Shown piece after piece: positions 8,868-21,799 of a stretch of DNA of 64,000 nt (position 1 is the stretch's first letter; each line of letters starts with the position of its first letter). Under the pieces are notes generated by a model that saw only the letters and a program-made list of their open reading frames with translations, was not told where the DNA came from and ran no database searches. Location: NCBI RefSeq assembly GCF_001509585.1, contig NZ_LNCI01000004.1:434001-498000 (forward strand), given 5' to 3'. The position numbers were made by a program, and so were the translations under genes. This DNA is from Tropicimonas marinistellae. GTDB lineage: Bacteria > Pseudomonadota > Alphaproteobacteria > Rhodobacterales > Rhodobacteraceae.

Positions 8868-8880
8868 TGCATTTTTTGCA
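8868..8880. promoter_or_regulatory. T-N11-A LysR-type operator, copy 2 (TGCA-TTTTT-TGCA)
   Basis: This is the exact reverse complement of the 13-mer at 7926-7938, again preceded by GCGG (GCGGTGCATTTTTTGCATCAC). It lies 22 bp after the LysR stop and 111 bp before the transporter gene at 8991, a normal place for LysR activation. Two perfect copies flanking one LysR gene strongly suggest a shared operator. Confidence 0.65.
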
Positions 8881-8990
8881 TCACTTTGCGGAATTCTTAG
8901 CAGAAGCCAATATCGCTCGGCCGCGCTAGCGTTGGGGCAACCAGGAAAGGTGCCCCGACGCGGGGTGCAGCCAACAGGTGGAGCGACGAC

Positions 8991-10112
8991 ATGACGACTT
9001 TCGGAAAGCTGAACCGCAGACACTTCCTCGGGACCTCGGCCGCCGCGCTCGGCGCGGCCGCCCTGGGCGGGCTCGCCCGGCCGGCGATGGCCGCCGGCGA
9101 CCTCACGGTCGGGTTCATCTACGTCGGGCCGAAGGACGATTTCGGGTACAACCAGGCCCATGCCGAAGGTGCCGCCGCGGTCAAGGAGATGGCCGGCGTG
9201 ACGGTGCTGGAAGAGGAGAACGTGCCGGAGAGCCAGGACGTTCAGAACACCATGGAGTCGATGATCAACTTCGACGGGGCAGGTTTGCTGTTCCCGACCT
9301 CCTTCGGCTATTTCAACCCGCATATCCTGGAGCTTGCGCCGAAATACGCGGATGTGCGCTTCGAGCATTGCGGCGGGCTCTGGGCCGAGGGCAATCCGAC
9401 CAACGCGGGCTCCTACTTCGGCTATATCGGCATGGGGCAGTACCTGAACGGCATCGCTGCCGGCCATGCCACCAAGAGCAAGAAGATCGGGTTCGTGGCT
9501 GCAAAGCCCATCCCGCAGGTGCTCAACAATATCAACTCCTTCCTGCTGGGCGCCCGCGCGGTGGACCCGGAGATCACCTGCCAGGTCATCTTCACCGGCG
9601 AATGGTCGCTGGCGGTGAAGGAGGCGGAGGCCACGAACGCGCTGGCCGACCAGGGCTGCGACGTGATCACCTGCCACGTGGACGGCCCCAAGGTGGTGTG
9701 TGAAACCGCGGTGGCGCGCGGCGCCTATGTCTGCGGCTACCACGCCGATCAGAGCCCGCTGGCCGGCGACATGTACCTGACCGGCGCGGAGTGGAACTGG
9801 GCGGGGGTCTATACCGACATGGTGACGAAGTTCATGGCCGGCGAGGCGGTGCCGAACTTCCTGCGCGGCGGGCTGGCCGACGGATTCATAAAGATGAGCC
9901 CGCTCGGGCCGGCCGTGTCCGACGCGGGGCGCGCCCAGTTCGAGGCGGTGAAGGGCGAGATCATGGCCGGCGGCTTTGCCGCGATCAAGGGGCCGCTGAA
10001 GGACAACGCGGGCAACGTGATCGCCGCGGACGGCGAGGCCTTCGTGGAGACGGATGTCGCGCTGGAAAGCATGGACTACCTCGTCGAGGGCGTCCTCGGC
10101 TCCACGAGCTGA
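8991..10112 (+). CDS. BMP-family ABC transporter substrate-binding protein
   Basis: A 373-residue protein with a twin-arginine signal (NRRHFLGTSAAALGAAALGG, likely cleaved after AMA near residue 35). The mature part is a BMP/PnrA-type binding protein: GFIYVGPKDDFGYNQAHAEG, a SMINFDGAGLLFPTSFGYF loop, and GYIGMGQYLNGIAAGHATKS are typical. Family members bind nucleosides or related purines, but the neighbours here (formamidase, biuret-like hydrolases, allophanate hydrolase) point to a small amide or ureide. First gene of a tightly packed operon running to 16389. Confidence 0.88.
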   Translation: MTTFGKLNRRHFLGTSAAALGAAALGGLARPAMAAGDLTVGFIYVGPKDDFGYNQAHAEGAAAVKEMAGVTVLEEENVPESQDVQNTMESMINFDGAGLLFPTSFGYFNPHILELAPKYADVRFEHCGGLWAEGNPTNAGSYFGYIGMGQYLNGIAAGHATKSKKIGFVAAKPIPQVLNNINSFLLGARAVDPEITCQVIFTGEWSLAVKEAEATNALADQGCDVITCHVDGPKVVCETAVARGAYVCGYHADQSPLAGDMYLTGAEWNWAGVYTDMVTKFMAGEAVPNFLRGGLADGFIKMSPLGPAVSDAGRAQFEAVKGEIMAGGFAAIKGPLKDNAGNVIAADGEAFVETDVALESMDYLVEGVLGSTS

Positions 10113-10114
10113 CC

Positions 10115-11224
10115 GTGAGCGCGCTGGACCAGATGCCGGCGCCCGGCCGCCCGGCGATGGCACGGGCCCTTGCGGGCCTGATGCCGCGCGCGGAGGCGGT
10201 TCTCATCCCGGCCGGCGCGCTGCTGGCCGGGTTCGCGATTTTCAGCCTGTTCCTGGGCGCGCTCGGCAAGTCGCCGGCGGAGTTCTTCGGGCTGGTATGG
10301 AAGGCCGGGTTCTCCTCGGCCTTCTCGTGGCAGAACACCCTGTCGCGGGTGGGGCCGCTGGCGCTCGCCGCGCTCTGCGTCGCCCTGCCCGCGCGGCTGG
10401 GCCTCGTGGTGATCGGCGGCGAGGGCGCCATCGTGCTCGGCGGGCTCGCGGCGGCGGTCACGGGCACGGTGCTGGCGGGGCTGCCGGGCTATCCGGCGAT
10501 GCTCCTAATGGCCGTGGCGGCCATGATCCTCGGCGGGCTCTGGATCGGGGCCATTGGCGCGCTGCGCATCCGGCGCGGCGTGAACGAGACCATCGCCTCG
10601 CTGCTCATGGCCTATATCGCCATCGCGCTCTTCAACCATTTCGTCGAAGGCCCGTTCCGCGACCCGGCGAGCCTCAACAAGCCGTCCACCGCACCGCTGG
10701 CCGAGACGCTGCGGGTGGGCGACATGCCCTTCATCGCGACCCATTGGGGCGTGGTCGCGGCGGCGCTGGCCTGCCTGCTCTGCTGGGTGCTGATCGACCG
10801 CACCACGCTGGGCTTCGCGGCGCGGATCGCCGGCGACAACGTGCGGGCCGCGCAGGTGCAGGGGCTGCCGGTGGCGCGGCTGGTGATCGGCTTCACCGCG
10901 CTCGGCGGCGCCTTCGCCGGGCTGGCGGGGTTCTACGAGGTGGCGGCGGTGCACGGCTCGGCCAATGCCTCGCTGATCGCGGGCTATGGCTACACCGGCA
11001 TCCTCGTGGCCTTCCTCGCGCGGCACAACCCGCTGGCGATCCTGCCCGTGGCGATCCTGCTTGGCGGGTTCGAGGCATCGAGCGGCCTCGTTCAGCGCCG
11101 GATGGACCTGCCGGACGCGACGATCCTCGTTTTCGAGGGCATCGTCTTCGTCATCATCCTTCTGAGCGAGGCGCTCTACGGACGCCTGCGCATCTTCACC
11201 CCCGGCTATTGGGAGCACCGCTGA
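10115..11224 (+). CDS. ABC transporter permease (BMP/nucleoside type)
   Basis: A 369-residue BPD_transp_2 permease with about nine or ten membrane helices. GTG at 10115, three bases after the preceding stop, is the natural start (SALDQMPAPGRP); the frame is open further upstream but that part overlaps the binding-protein gene. Conserved BMP-permease features include INETIASLL-like VNETIASLLMAYIA, the cytoplasmic EAA-like GFAARIAGDNVRAAQVQG, and GYGYTGILVAFLARHNP. Its stop overlaps the start of the second permease by one base. Confidence 0.88.
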   Translation: MSALDQMPAPGRPAMARALAGLMPRAEAVLIPAGALLAGFAIFSLFLGALGKSPAEFFGLVWKAGFSSAFSWQNTLSRVGPLALAALCVALPARLGLVVIGGEGAIVLGGLAAAVTGTVLAGLPGYPAMLLMAVAAMILGGLWIGAIGALRIRRGVNETIASLLMAYIAIALFNHFVEGPFRDPASLNKPSTAPLAETLRVGDMPFIATHWGVVAAALACLLCWVLIDRTTLGFAARIAGDNVRAAQVQGLPVARLVIGFTALGGAFAGLAGFYEVAAVHGSANASLIAGYGYTGILVAFLARHNPLAILPVAILLGGFEASSGLVQRRMDLPDATILVFEGIVFVIILLSEALYGRLRIFTPGYWEHR

Positions 11225-12150
11225 TGGAGCCTGTGGAAATCGGACTCTGGGGCGTGCCGCTCGCGGTGCTGGGCGGGGCGATCCGCGTTTCCACCCCCTT
11301 CCTCTTCGTGTCGCTCGGCGAATGCCTGACGGAGCGGTCCGGGCGCATCAACCTCGGGCTCGAAGGCACGCTCGTCTTCGGTGCAATGACGGGATATGCC
11401 CTCGCCTACGAGAGCGGGTCGCCCTATGTCGGCGTGCTGGCGGCGGCGCTGGCGGGGGCCTGCTTCGGCCTTCTGCATGGCTGGATCTGCAAGTTTCGCG
11501 GCGTCAACGACATTGCCATCGGCATCGCGCTGATGCTGCTCGGGATGGGCCTCGCCTTCTTCTTCGGAAAGCCCTACATCCAGCCGGTCGCGCCGGACCT
11601 GCCAGCGATCAACTTCGGCTGGTGGTCGGACATTCCGCAGGTGCGCGCGGCATTGCAGGTCAATGTCCTGTTCCTTCTCGGCGGGCTGCTGGCCGTGGCG
11701 ATGGCGTGGATGTTCCGCAGCACCCGCGTGGGCCTGACGTTGCGGGTTGTGGGCGACAGCACGGACGCCGCCCGCGCCATGGGGCTAGACCCCGACCGGG
11801 TGCGTCTGCTGGCCACGGCGGCGGGCGGGGCGCTGGCCGGTATCGGCGGCGCGTACCTCTCGCTCTACTATCCCGGTAGCTGGAACGAGGGCATTTCCTC
11901 CGGCCAAGGCCTGATGGCGATTGCGCTGGTGATCTTCGCCCGCTGGAACCCGATCAACTGCTTCTGGGCGGCGCTGCTCTTCGGCGGCGCGGGCGCGCTC
12001 GGCCCGGCACTGCAATCGGTGGGCGTCTCGGAGGGCTACTACCTCTTTTTCGCGGCACCCTACGTGCTGACGCTGGGCCTGCTCATTCTCACCAGCTCGC
12101 CGGACCGCGCGATGCAGGGTGCCCCGCTCGAACTCAGCCTCACCAAGTAA
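11224..12150 (+). CDS. ABC transporter permease (BMP/nucleoside type), second subunit
   Basis: A 308-residue permease of the same superfamily, shorter than its partner, with about eight helices. Diagnostic segments are SLGECLTERSGRINLGLEG, the RVVGDSTDAARAMGLDPDRVR coupling loop, and GQGLMAIALVIFARWNP. It should pair with the permease at 10115 to form the channel. ATG overlaps the previous stop codon (TGATG). The formamidase gene follows after 11 bases. Confidence 0.88.
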   Translation: MEPVEIGLWGVPLAVLGGAIRVSTPFLFVSLGECLTERSGRINLGLEGTLVFGAMTGYALAYESGSPYVGVLAAALAGACFGLLHGWICKFRGVNDIAIGIALMLLGMGLAFFFGKPYIQPVAPDLPAINFGWWSDIPQVRAALQVNVLFLLGGLLAVAMAWMFRSTRVGLTLRVVGDSTDAARAMGLDPDRVRLLATAAGGALAGIGGAYLSLYYPGSWNEGISSGQGLMAIALVIFARWNPINCFWAALLFGGAGALGPALQSVGVSEGYYLFFAAPYVLTLGLLILTSSPDRAMQGAPLELSLTK

Positions 12151-12161
12151 GGAGCAGTGCC

Positions 12162-13172
12162 ATGAACGGCCTTGGCGGTCTCAACAAGTCGCGAAACGGG
12201 GTGGTTGTGGGCCTCGTGCAGCTCCAGCTGCCGGTCGTGGAAACCAAGGCGCAGCTCACCGCGCAGACGGCGCGGGTGGTGGACCTGGTCGCCAAGGCGC
12301 GCCGCAACATGGGCACGATGGACCTCGTGGTCTTCCCCGAATACATGCTGCACGGGCTGTCGATGGATACAAATCCGGAGATCATGTGTTCCATGGACGG
12401 CCCAGAGGTGGCGGCCCTGAAACAGGCCTGCATCGACAATGCCATATGGGGCTGCTTCTCGATCATGGAGGCAAATCCCGGCGGCAACCCCTACAATACC
12501 GGGCTGATCATCGACGACGCGGGCGCGGTACAGCTGTACTATCGCAAGATGCATCCATGGGTGCCGGTCGAACCCTGGGAGCCGGGCGATACCGGCATTC
12601 CGGTGTGCACGGGGCCGAAGGGGGCGAAGATCGGGCTGATCATCTGCCACGACGGCATGTTCCCGGAGATGGCGCGGGAGGCGGCCTACAAGGGCGCGGA
12701 GATCATGATCCGCACCGCGGGCTATACCGCGCCGATCCGTGAGGCCTGGCGTTTTACCAACCGGTCGAACAGCTTCTGCAACCTGATGGTCACGGCCAAT
12801 GTCTGCATGTGCGGCTCCGACGGCACATTCGACAGCATGGGTGAGGGCATGATCGTGGATTTCGACGGCACCGTGCTGGCGCATGGTCAAACGGGCCGGG
12901 CCGACGAGATCATCACCGCTGAGGTGCGCCCCGACCTGGTTCGGGAGGCGCGGGCGGGATGGGGCGTGGAGAACAATCCCTACCAGTTCGGCCACCGCGG
13001 CTACGTCGCCGTCAATGGCGGCGCGCAGGACTGCCCCTATTCCTACATGACGGATCTGGCGAACGGCGCCTACCGGCTGCCCTGGGAGGACGAGGTTGCC
13101 GTCACCGACGGCACCGGCTGCGGCTTCCCGGCGCCGACACGCAGCTTCGGTGAGAAGGACGCGATGCAATGA
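12162..13172 (+). CDS. amiF: Formamidase (AmiF-type, nitrilase superfamily)
   Basis: A 336-residue nitrilase-superfamily enzyme with the Glu-Lys-Cys triad at E60 (VFPEY), K129 (YRKMHPW) and C162 ([10 protein letters not shown]). Segments [30 protein letters not shown] and [17 protein letters not shown] closely follow the formamidase AmiF as I recall it, rather than aliphatic amidase AmiE. The reaction is formamide to formate plus ammonia, in the cytoplasm. A GGAG ribosome site precedes the ATG. It is translationally coupled to the next gene (ATGA overlap), which places formamide release or uptake in the same pathway as the cysteine hydrolases. Confidence 0.88.
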   Translation: MNGLGGLNKSRNGVVVGLVQLQLPVVETKAQLTAQTARVVDLVAKARRNMGTMDLVVFPEYMLHGLSMDTNPEIMCSMDGPEVAALKQACIDNAIWGCFSIMEANPGGNPYNTGLIIDDAGAVQLYYRKMHPWVPVEPWEPGDTGIPVCTGPKGAKIGLIICHDGMFPEMAREAAYKGAEIMIRTAGYTAPIREAWRFTNRSNSFCNLMVTANVCMCGSDGTFDSMGEGMIVDFDGTVLAHGQTGRADEIITAEVRPDLVREARAGWGVENNPYQFGHRGYVAVNGGAQDCPYSYMTDLANGAYRLPWEDEVAVTDGTGCGFPAPTRSFGEKDAMQ

Positions 13173-13845
13173 CGACGATCGAGAGCCATCCCTATGCCTG
13201 GCCCTACAACGGCGATCTGCGGCCGGGCAACACAGCCCTGATCGTGATCGACATGCAGACGGATTTCTGCGGCACCGGCGGATACGTGGATGCGATGGGA
13301 TATGACCTGTCGCTGACGCAGGCGCCCATCGGCCCGATCAAGGCGCTGATGACGGACATGCGCGCCAAGGGCTACCACATCATTCACACCCGCGAAGGCC
13401 ACCGGCCGGACCTGGCGGACCTGCCGGCCAACAAGCGCTGGCGCAGCCAGCAGATCGGCGCGGGCATCGGCGACCCCGGCCCCTGCGGCAAGATCCTGGT
13501 GCGCGGCGAACCCGGCTGGGACATCATTCCGGAGCTGTACCCGCTGGACGGCGAGGTCGTCATCGACAAGCCGGGCAAGGGCAGCTTCTGCGCCACCGAT
13601 CTGGAGCTGATCCTGCGCACCCGGGGGATCGAGAACCTGATCCTGACCGGCATCACCACCGATGTCTGTGTCTCCACCACCATGCGGGAGGCCAACGACC
13701 GGGGTTTCGAATGCGTGATCGCCGAGGATTGCTGCGGTGCGACCGACCCCGGCAACCATGCCGCGGCGATCAAGATGGTGACCATGCAGGGCGGCGTCTT
13801 CGGCGCGGTTTCCGACAGTGCCAGCCTGATCGCGGGGCTGCCCGC

Positions 13846-13849
<4 letters not shown>
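13169..13849 (+). CDS. Isochorismatase-like cysteine hydrolase, probable biuret amidohydrolase
   Basis: A 226-residue isochorismatase-fold hydrolase. The Asp-Lys-Cys triad is D28 (VIDMQTDF), K134 (VIDKPGKG) and C167 ([11 protein letters not shown]). The 106- and 33-residue spacings equal those I recall for Rhizobium biuret hydrolase BiuH. With allophanate hydrolase in the same cluster, the simplest role is biuret to allophanate plus ammonia. RutB (ureidoacrylate hydrolase) is related, but no other rut genes are near. It overlaps amiF by four bases and the ABC ATPase gene by four bases. Confidence 0.75.
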
Positions 13850-15377
<1,528 letters not shown>

Positions 15378-15381
<4 letters not shown>

Positions 15382-16061
15382 CCACGCAAACCATAGGAGC
15401 CGCGCCGTTCGACTTTCCGTTCGCGGCGGAGGAGATCGCGTTGATCGTGATCGACATGCAGCGCGATTTCGTCGAACCGGGCGGCTTCGGCGCCAGCCTC
15501 GGCAACGACGTGAGCCGCCTTCTGGCCATAGTGCCCACCGTAGCGCGGCTCATCGACGGGTTTCGCGCGGCCCGCCTGCCGGTGTTGCACACGCGGGAAT
15601 GCCACCGGCCGGACCTGTCGGATTGCCCGCCGGCCAAGCGGCTGCGGGGCGCACCGAGCCTTCGGATCGGTGACGACGGCCCGATGGGCCGTATCCTGAT
15701 TGCGGGCGAGCCGGGGGCGGAGATCGTGCCGGAACTGGTGCCGCTGCCGGGGGAGACGGTGATCGACAAACCCGGAAAGGGCGCCTTCTACGCGACCGGC
15801 CTCGGCGACATCCTCGCCGCGCGGGGTATCCGGCAGCTCGTGTTCGCCGGCGTCACGACCGAGGTTTGCGTGCAGACGACTATGCGGGAGGCCAACGACC
15901 GGGGCTATGATTGCCTGCTGGCGACGGATGCCACCGAGAGCTATTTCCCGGCCTTCAAGGCGGCCACGGTGGAGATGATCACCGCGCAGGGCGGGATCGT
16001 CGGTTGGGCGGCGACGACCGACGCGATTCTCGCGGGCATTGGCGGGGCTCGCGATGCCTGA
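15378..16061 (+). CDS. Second isochorismatase-like cysteine hydrolase (BiuH paralogue)
   Basis: A 227-residue paralogue of the protein at 13169, sharing HTREXHRPDL, PGKGXF and the [10 protein letters not shown] stretch after the nucleophile. The triad is D26, K131 and C164 (105- and 33-residue spacing). Keeping two paralogues in one operon suggests two substrates, for example biuret and an N-acyl- or N-formyl-urea, or a two-step route. The substrate cannot be told from sequence. It overlaps the ATPase gene by four bases and the cupin gene by eight. Confidence 0.75.
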
Positions 16062-16389
16062 GGCCAAGGCGTTCGCCGGGTTGCTTCCCGAGGGCTGGGC
16101 GGAGATGCCCTTCGAGCCCTTCAGCGAGGGCGTGGAGATCTGCCGGCTGTGGGCGGCCGGTCCGAATGTCGCCTTGCTGCGCTACGACAAGGGCGCATCG
16201 GTGCGGCGGCACAGGCATACCGGATTGGAGACGATCCTGGTGCTGGAGGGCAGCCAGAGCGACGAGCGCGGGCGCTATGGCGCCGGAAGCCTCGTCCTGA
16301 ACCCCGCCGGAACCGCGCACAGTGTCTGGTCGGACGAGGGGTGTACGGTGCTGATCCAGTGGGAGCGCCCGGTCGAGTTCCTGGAGTGA
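16054..16389 (+). CDS. Small cupin-domain protein (ChrR-like)
   Basis: A 111-residue single-domain cupin. Metal-ligand candidates are in [14 protein letters not shown] (cupin motif 1: H-x-H and Glu) and [11 protein letters not shown] (motif 2 His). It resembles anti-ECFsigma/ChrR-type cupins in core length but has no zinc anti-sigma domain. The ATG at 16054 lies inside the previous gene, so it is coupled to the hydrolase. It may be a metal-dependent enzyme or sensor acting on the same substrate; role unknown. Confidence 0.7.
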   Translation: MPEAKAFAGLLPEGWAEMPFEPFSEGVEICRLWAAGPNVALLRYDKGASVRRHRHTGLETILVLEGSQSDERGRYGAGSLVLNPAGTAHSVWSDEGCTVLIQWERPVEFLE

Positions 16390-16400
16390 CGCGGGCGCCG

Positions 16401-16435
16401 GACGCCCGGTCGCGGCCCCGGCAGGGACGGGCGTC
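16401..16435. terminator. Possible two-way terminator stem between convergent cupin and RTX genes
   Basis: GACGCCCG at 16401-16408 pairs perfectly with CGGGCGTC at 16428-16435, with a 19-base GC-rich loop. It fills the 46-bp gap between two convergent stops. There is no T-run, so it may rely on Rho or simply mark the end of both messages. Confidence 0.4.
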
Positions 16436-17881
16436 TCAGAATGCGAAGACGAAATCGTCCGCGGTCAGCGTGAGGTCGGCGCAGTCGCGCAGCACGATCT
16501 CCACGTCGGTCGAGCCGCTCTGCACCTCGACGATCAGCTTGGACCTGTGGCTGCGGACCTGAAGATCGTCGTAGTCAACGCCAGCGATGTCGATGGCGAG
16601 CCTGTCCTTCCCCTGCTCGAAACCGATCAGCACATCCCGGCCGGTTTCGCGGGCCCGCCAGACGATCGTGTCGGCGCCCTCTCCCGGCCGAAGGACATCG
16701 CTGCCATCCCCGCCATATAGCCAATCTGCATCGGCGCCGCCGCGCAAAACGTCGTTCCCCGCGCCCCCGATCAGCTTGTCCGCGCCCGCGCCGCCGTGGA
16801 GGCGGTCGTCCCCGTCCTCGCCGCGCATGGCGTCGTCGCCCGCCTTGCCGTTGGCGACATCGTTGCCGGTGCCGAGCTTGAGGTTGTCGTTCCGCGCCGA
16901 GCCCACGACCCTGTCGCGCCCGCCACCGGCCTCGACCTTGCGGCAGGTATCGCCGAGCCGAAACATGTCGTCGAACGCGGTGCCGACAAGCGTCTCCACC
17001 CGCAGCATGGAAACGTCGAGTTTGCCGGGCATGTCCCGCGCCGTGGCGTGACTGCATTCGCCGAGATAAGTCTCGACGGCGACCGCGAACCCGAGGCCCG
17101 AGAAGTCGGCCGTGTCGTTTTTGTTGAACCCGATCAGCTGCTGAACCGGGGAATTCTCGGAGACGGTGAACCAATCCTCGTGTTCGGTGCCGACCTGCAC
17201 GCTGGCCGTGCCCGACAGGTCGAACTCAGCGGCAAGCGCCCGGCCGAGTTCAGCGCCGAAGGCTTCCGAATAATGCGTGAGATCGCTGCGGAACATCTCT
17301 GCCACCGTGAGACCCAGGGACGCGCCCAGCGTGTCCGGGTCCAGCGCCGTTACCGTGGCGTCGGCGTCGGCAACCGCGGCCTGCGCCTGCCGGATCACCG
17401 CGACGCCGGCCTCCTTGACCGGATTGAAGATGCCTTCCTGACGGGCCTCGGATGCCGCATCGGAGAGCATGGAGACGACCATGTCATGCGTGCCATAGCG
17501 CGCGACCAGCGCCGTGTGCAGTTGCGCGAGGTTCTCGGCGTAGTCCGCACTGGCGTCGCGGGCGATGGAATCCGCCTCGCCCTGCACCCAGATCATCCCC
17601 GCGACATAGGCGCCCTCGATATGCCCCTTGCCCCCTGGGTTCACGAGTGCGTCGATGCGGGCTTGAAGATCAGCCAGGTGCTCCCCGGAACCCTCCGCGC
17701 CGGAGGCTTCCCAGTCCCCGGTGTCGAAGATGTCCCGGTCCGCGGACAGCGGGCTGCCGCTGATCGCGTGATGGACGACGAGCGCGCCCATTTCCCCCAG
17801 GCGTTCCGCCGCCGCCGCGGGCAGTGGCGTCAGGGCTGCATTGGACTGGCCGGCGATAATGACAATCGGTGTCGCACTCAT
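16436..17881 (-). CDS. Secreted SGNH-like (sialate O-acetylesterase-type) protein with RTX calcium-binding repeats
   Basis: A 481-residue protein. The N-terminal part (residues 1-220) begins PIVIIAGQSNA, the block I motif of SASA/SGNH hydrolases with candidate nucleophile Ser in GQSN, and has a WVQGEAD block. The C-terminal part (about 300-430) holds RTX nonapeptides of GGxGxDxL type (GGAGADKLIGGAGNDVL, GGDGSDVL) that bind calcium outside the cell. There is no N-terminal signal peptide, and the hydrophobic end DDFVFAF is typical of type I secretion signals. No T1SS genes are adjacent. ATG at 17881 is preferred over a start 12 residues upstream. Substrate unknown; a sugar ester is plausible. 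Confidence 0.8.
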   Translation of the reverse strand: MSATPIVIIAGQSNAALTPLPAAAAERLGEMGALVVHHAISGSPLSADRDIFDTGDWEASGAEGSGEHLADLQARIDALVNPGGKGHIEGAYVAGMIWVQGEADSIARDASADYAENLAQLHTALVARYGTHDMVVSMLSDAASEARQEGIFNPVKEAGVAVIRQAQAAVADADATVTALDPDTLGASLGLTVAEMFRSDLTHYSEAFGAELGRALAAEFDLSGTASVQVGTEHEDWFTVSENSPVQQLIGFNKNDTADFSGLGFAVAVETYLGECSHATARDMPGKLDVSMLRVETLVGTAFDDMFRLGDTCRKVEAGGGRDRVVGSARNDNLKLGTGNDVANGKAGDDAMRGEDGDDRLHGGAGADKLIGGAGNDVLRGGADADWLYGGDGSDVLRPGEGADTIVWRARETGRDVLIGFEQGKDRLAIDIAGVDYDDLQVRSHRSKLIVEVQSGSTDVEIVLRDCADLTLTADDFVFAF

Positions 17882-18261
17882 ACTCGAAACTCTCCAGACG
17901 GCCGACCCCGCCCCCACACCGGGCCGGAAACGATCCGGTCAACCACCGCCCGTCAACGCTCGGGACGGCTCAAAAAACACTACAGGCCATACACGGAATG
18001 CCCCGGGGGAAGCGTAGCAGGGGCCGCGCGCCCCGACACATTTTCGCCGCAATTGGAGACCGCTGGAGGACAATCCCCGCACAGCGGCGGATTGGGAGGG
18101 TTTGGCGGAACAACTTGATAACAAAGCCGTTCGAATTCACCCGATCTCCGGGTGGGGATTTCGAATCGCCGCTGCCGACAGGCCGGTTCCCGTCGGGGAA
18201 ATCTGGCAGCAATATGGCCCGCCGACGCGGGAGACGCCGTGGGAGACCTCGACTGGCCCCG
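17882..18261. other. 380-bp intergenic region upstream of the RTX gene and downstream of oxyR
   Basis: I see no gene here. It should carry the promoter of the leftward RTX gene near 17900-18000 and the end of the oxyR transcript. A CCGATCTCCGGGTGGGG segment near 18140 forms only short pairings. TTCGAAT strings near 18129 and 18158 recall a tRNA T-arm, but no cloverleaf can be built. Confidence 0.4.
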
Positions 18262-19200
18262 CTACGCGACGCGGCCCCGCGCCAGCCGGCGTGCCGACGA
18301 GAACCGGGCGCGCGGCCGGTCCACCGCCGCCAGTTCCGCGGCAATGGCGGAGAGTTGGTCCGAAAGCGGATTGGTCTTTCTCCAGACCATGCCGACGCTG
18401 CGCGTGGGCCGCGGCCTTGGCAGGCGCGCCAGCGAGACCGAGGCCGATCGGACCTCGACCGGTGCGGCCATCTCCGGGATGAGGGTCACGCCGATCCCGG
18501 CCGCAACCATCTGGACCAGCGTGGTCAGCGAACTGCCCTGCATCAGTTCGCGCGGCGCGGTGGCGGGAATGTTGCAGAAGGAGAGGGCCTGATCGCGGAA
18601 GCAATGCCCCTCTTCCAGCAGCAAGAGGCGCATCTCCTGCAGCATCTCGGGGCGGGGCACGGGGTTGCCGGCGTCGGACACCGGGCGCACGAGGACGAAT
18701 TCCTCGTCGAAGAGCGGCACCTCGACGAGCGAGGGTTCGGAGATCGGCAAGGCGACGATGGCGGTATCGAGGTTGGCATCGAGAAGATCGCCGATCAGCT
18801 TTTGCGTGACCGCCTCGCGGGGGCGCAGGTCCAGCCCCGGATAGGCGCGGGAGAGGCAGCGAATGACCTGCGGCAGCAGATAGGGCGCAACCGTTGGAAT
18901 GACGCCCAGCCGCAGCCGCCCGGAGAGCGGCCCCTGGGAGGCGCGGGCCAGATCCTCCAGCTCGTCCACGGCTTGCAGGATCTGGCTCGCGCGCGCGGCG
19001 AACTCCTGCCCGAGCCCGGTCAGTTGGGTTTGCCGCGCGCCGCGTTCGACAAGCGTGGCCCCGATCAGCTGCTCCAGTTCCTTGACCTGCACGGAGAGCG
19101 CCGGCTGGGTGACGGCACAATCTTCGGCGGCCCGTCCGAAGTGGCCGTGGCGCGCGAGCGCGTCGAAATATCTGAGGTGTTTCATGGAGAGTCGGCTCAT
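18262..19200 (-). CDS. oxyR: Hydrogen peroxide-inducible regulator OxyR (LysR family)
   Basis: A 312-residue LysR protein. HTH at residues about 6-65 (HGHFGRAAEDCAVTQPALSVQVKELE). The redox pair is C200 and C209 in EEGHCFRDQALSFC, equal in context and spacing to E. coli C199/C208, so it should form the peroxide-sensing disulfide. Other OxyR hallmarks are LGVIPTVAPYLLP and VAAGIGVTLIPEM. It is divergent from katG with a 175-bp shared promoter, the standard arrangement for OxyR control of catalase-peroxidase. An internal ATG at 19185 is an alternative start. Confidence 0.92.
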   Translation of the reverse strand: MSRLSMKHLRYFDALARHGHFGRAAEDCAVTQPALSVQVKELEQLIGATLVERGARQTQLTGLGQEFAARASQILQAVDELEDLARASQGPLSGRLRLGVIPTVAPYLLPQVIRCLSRAYPGLDLRPREAVTQKLIGDLLDANLDTAIVALPISEPSLVEVPLFDEEFVLVRPVSDAGNPVPRPEMLQEMRLLLLEEGHCFRDQALSFCNIPATAPRELMQGSSLTTLVQMVAAGIGVTLIPEMAAPVEVRSASVSLARLPRPRPTRSVGMVWRKTNPLSDQLSAIAAELAAVDRPRARFSSARRLARGRVA

Positions 19201-21550
<2,350 letters not shown>

Positions 21551-21577
21551 GCCGACAGGTCCGGTAAAAACCCAAGG

Positions 21578-21600
21578 CCCCCTGCCCATTCGGCGGGGGG
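21578..21600 (+). terminator. GC hairpin just after katG
   Basis: CCCCCTGCC pairs with GGCGGGGGG (one T-G wobble) around a CATTC loop, 28 bases after the katG stop. No T-run follows, so it is a first, perhaps pausing or mRNA-protecting, hairpin before the better terminator at 21642. Confidence 0.45.
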
Positions 21601-21641
21601 CGATCAGCAAGCCCACCACTCACTGAGACGCTGATCAACGG

Positions 21642-21672
21642 AAAGGCCCTTGCCGGTGGCAGGGGCCTTTTC
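21642..21672 (+). terminator. Rho-independent-like terminator of katG
   Basis: AAAGGCCCTTGCC at 21642-21654 pairs with GGCAGGGGCCTTTT (one G-T pair), loop GGTG-like, followed by CC and ending in a TTTT run. The A-tract on the left would make it work for leftward transcripts as well, such as that from the DUF1489 gene. Confidence 0.7.
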
Positions 21673-21799
21673 CATGGAATCGTCCTGAGGGCGCGGGTCG
21701 CCGATGCGGACGGGACGGAGCCACGATGCGCGGCGGTCTTCGGCCGCGTTCGTCGTGCCCCCCCGTTTCATCCCGCACACCCCGCCTCGCGGAGAGAGC

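Noticed and set aside
18120-18170. Possible tRNA, suggested by TTCGAAT strings
   Set aside because: No acceptor stem, anticodon arm or D-arm can be built around them.
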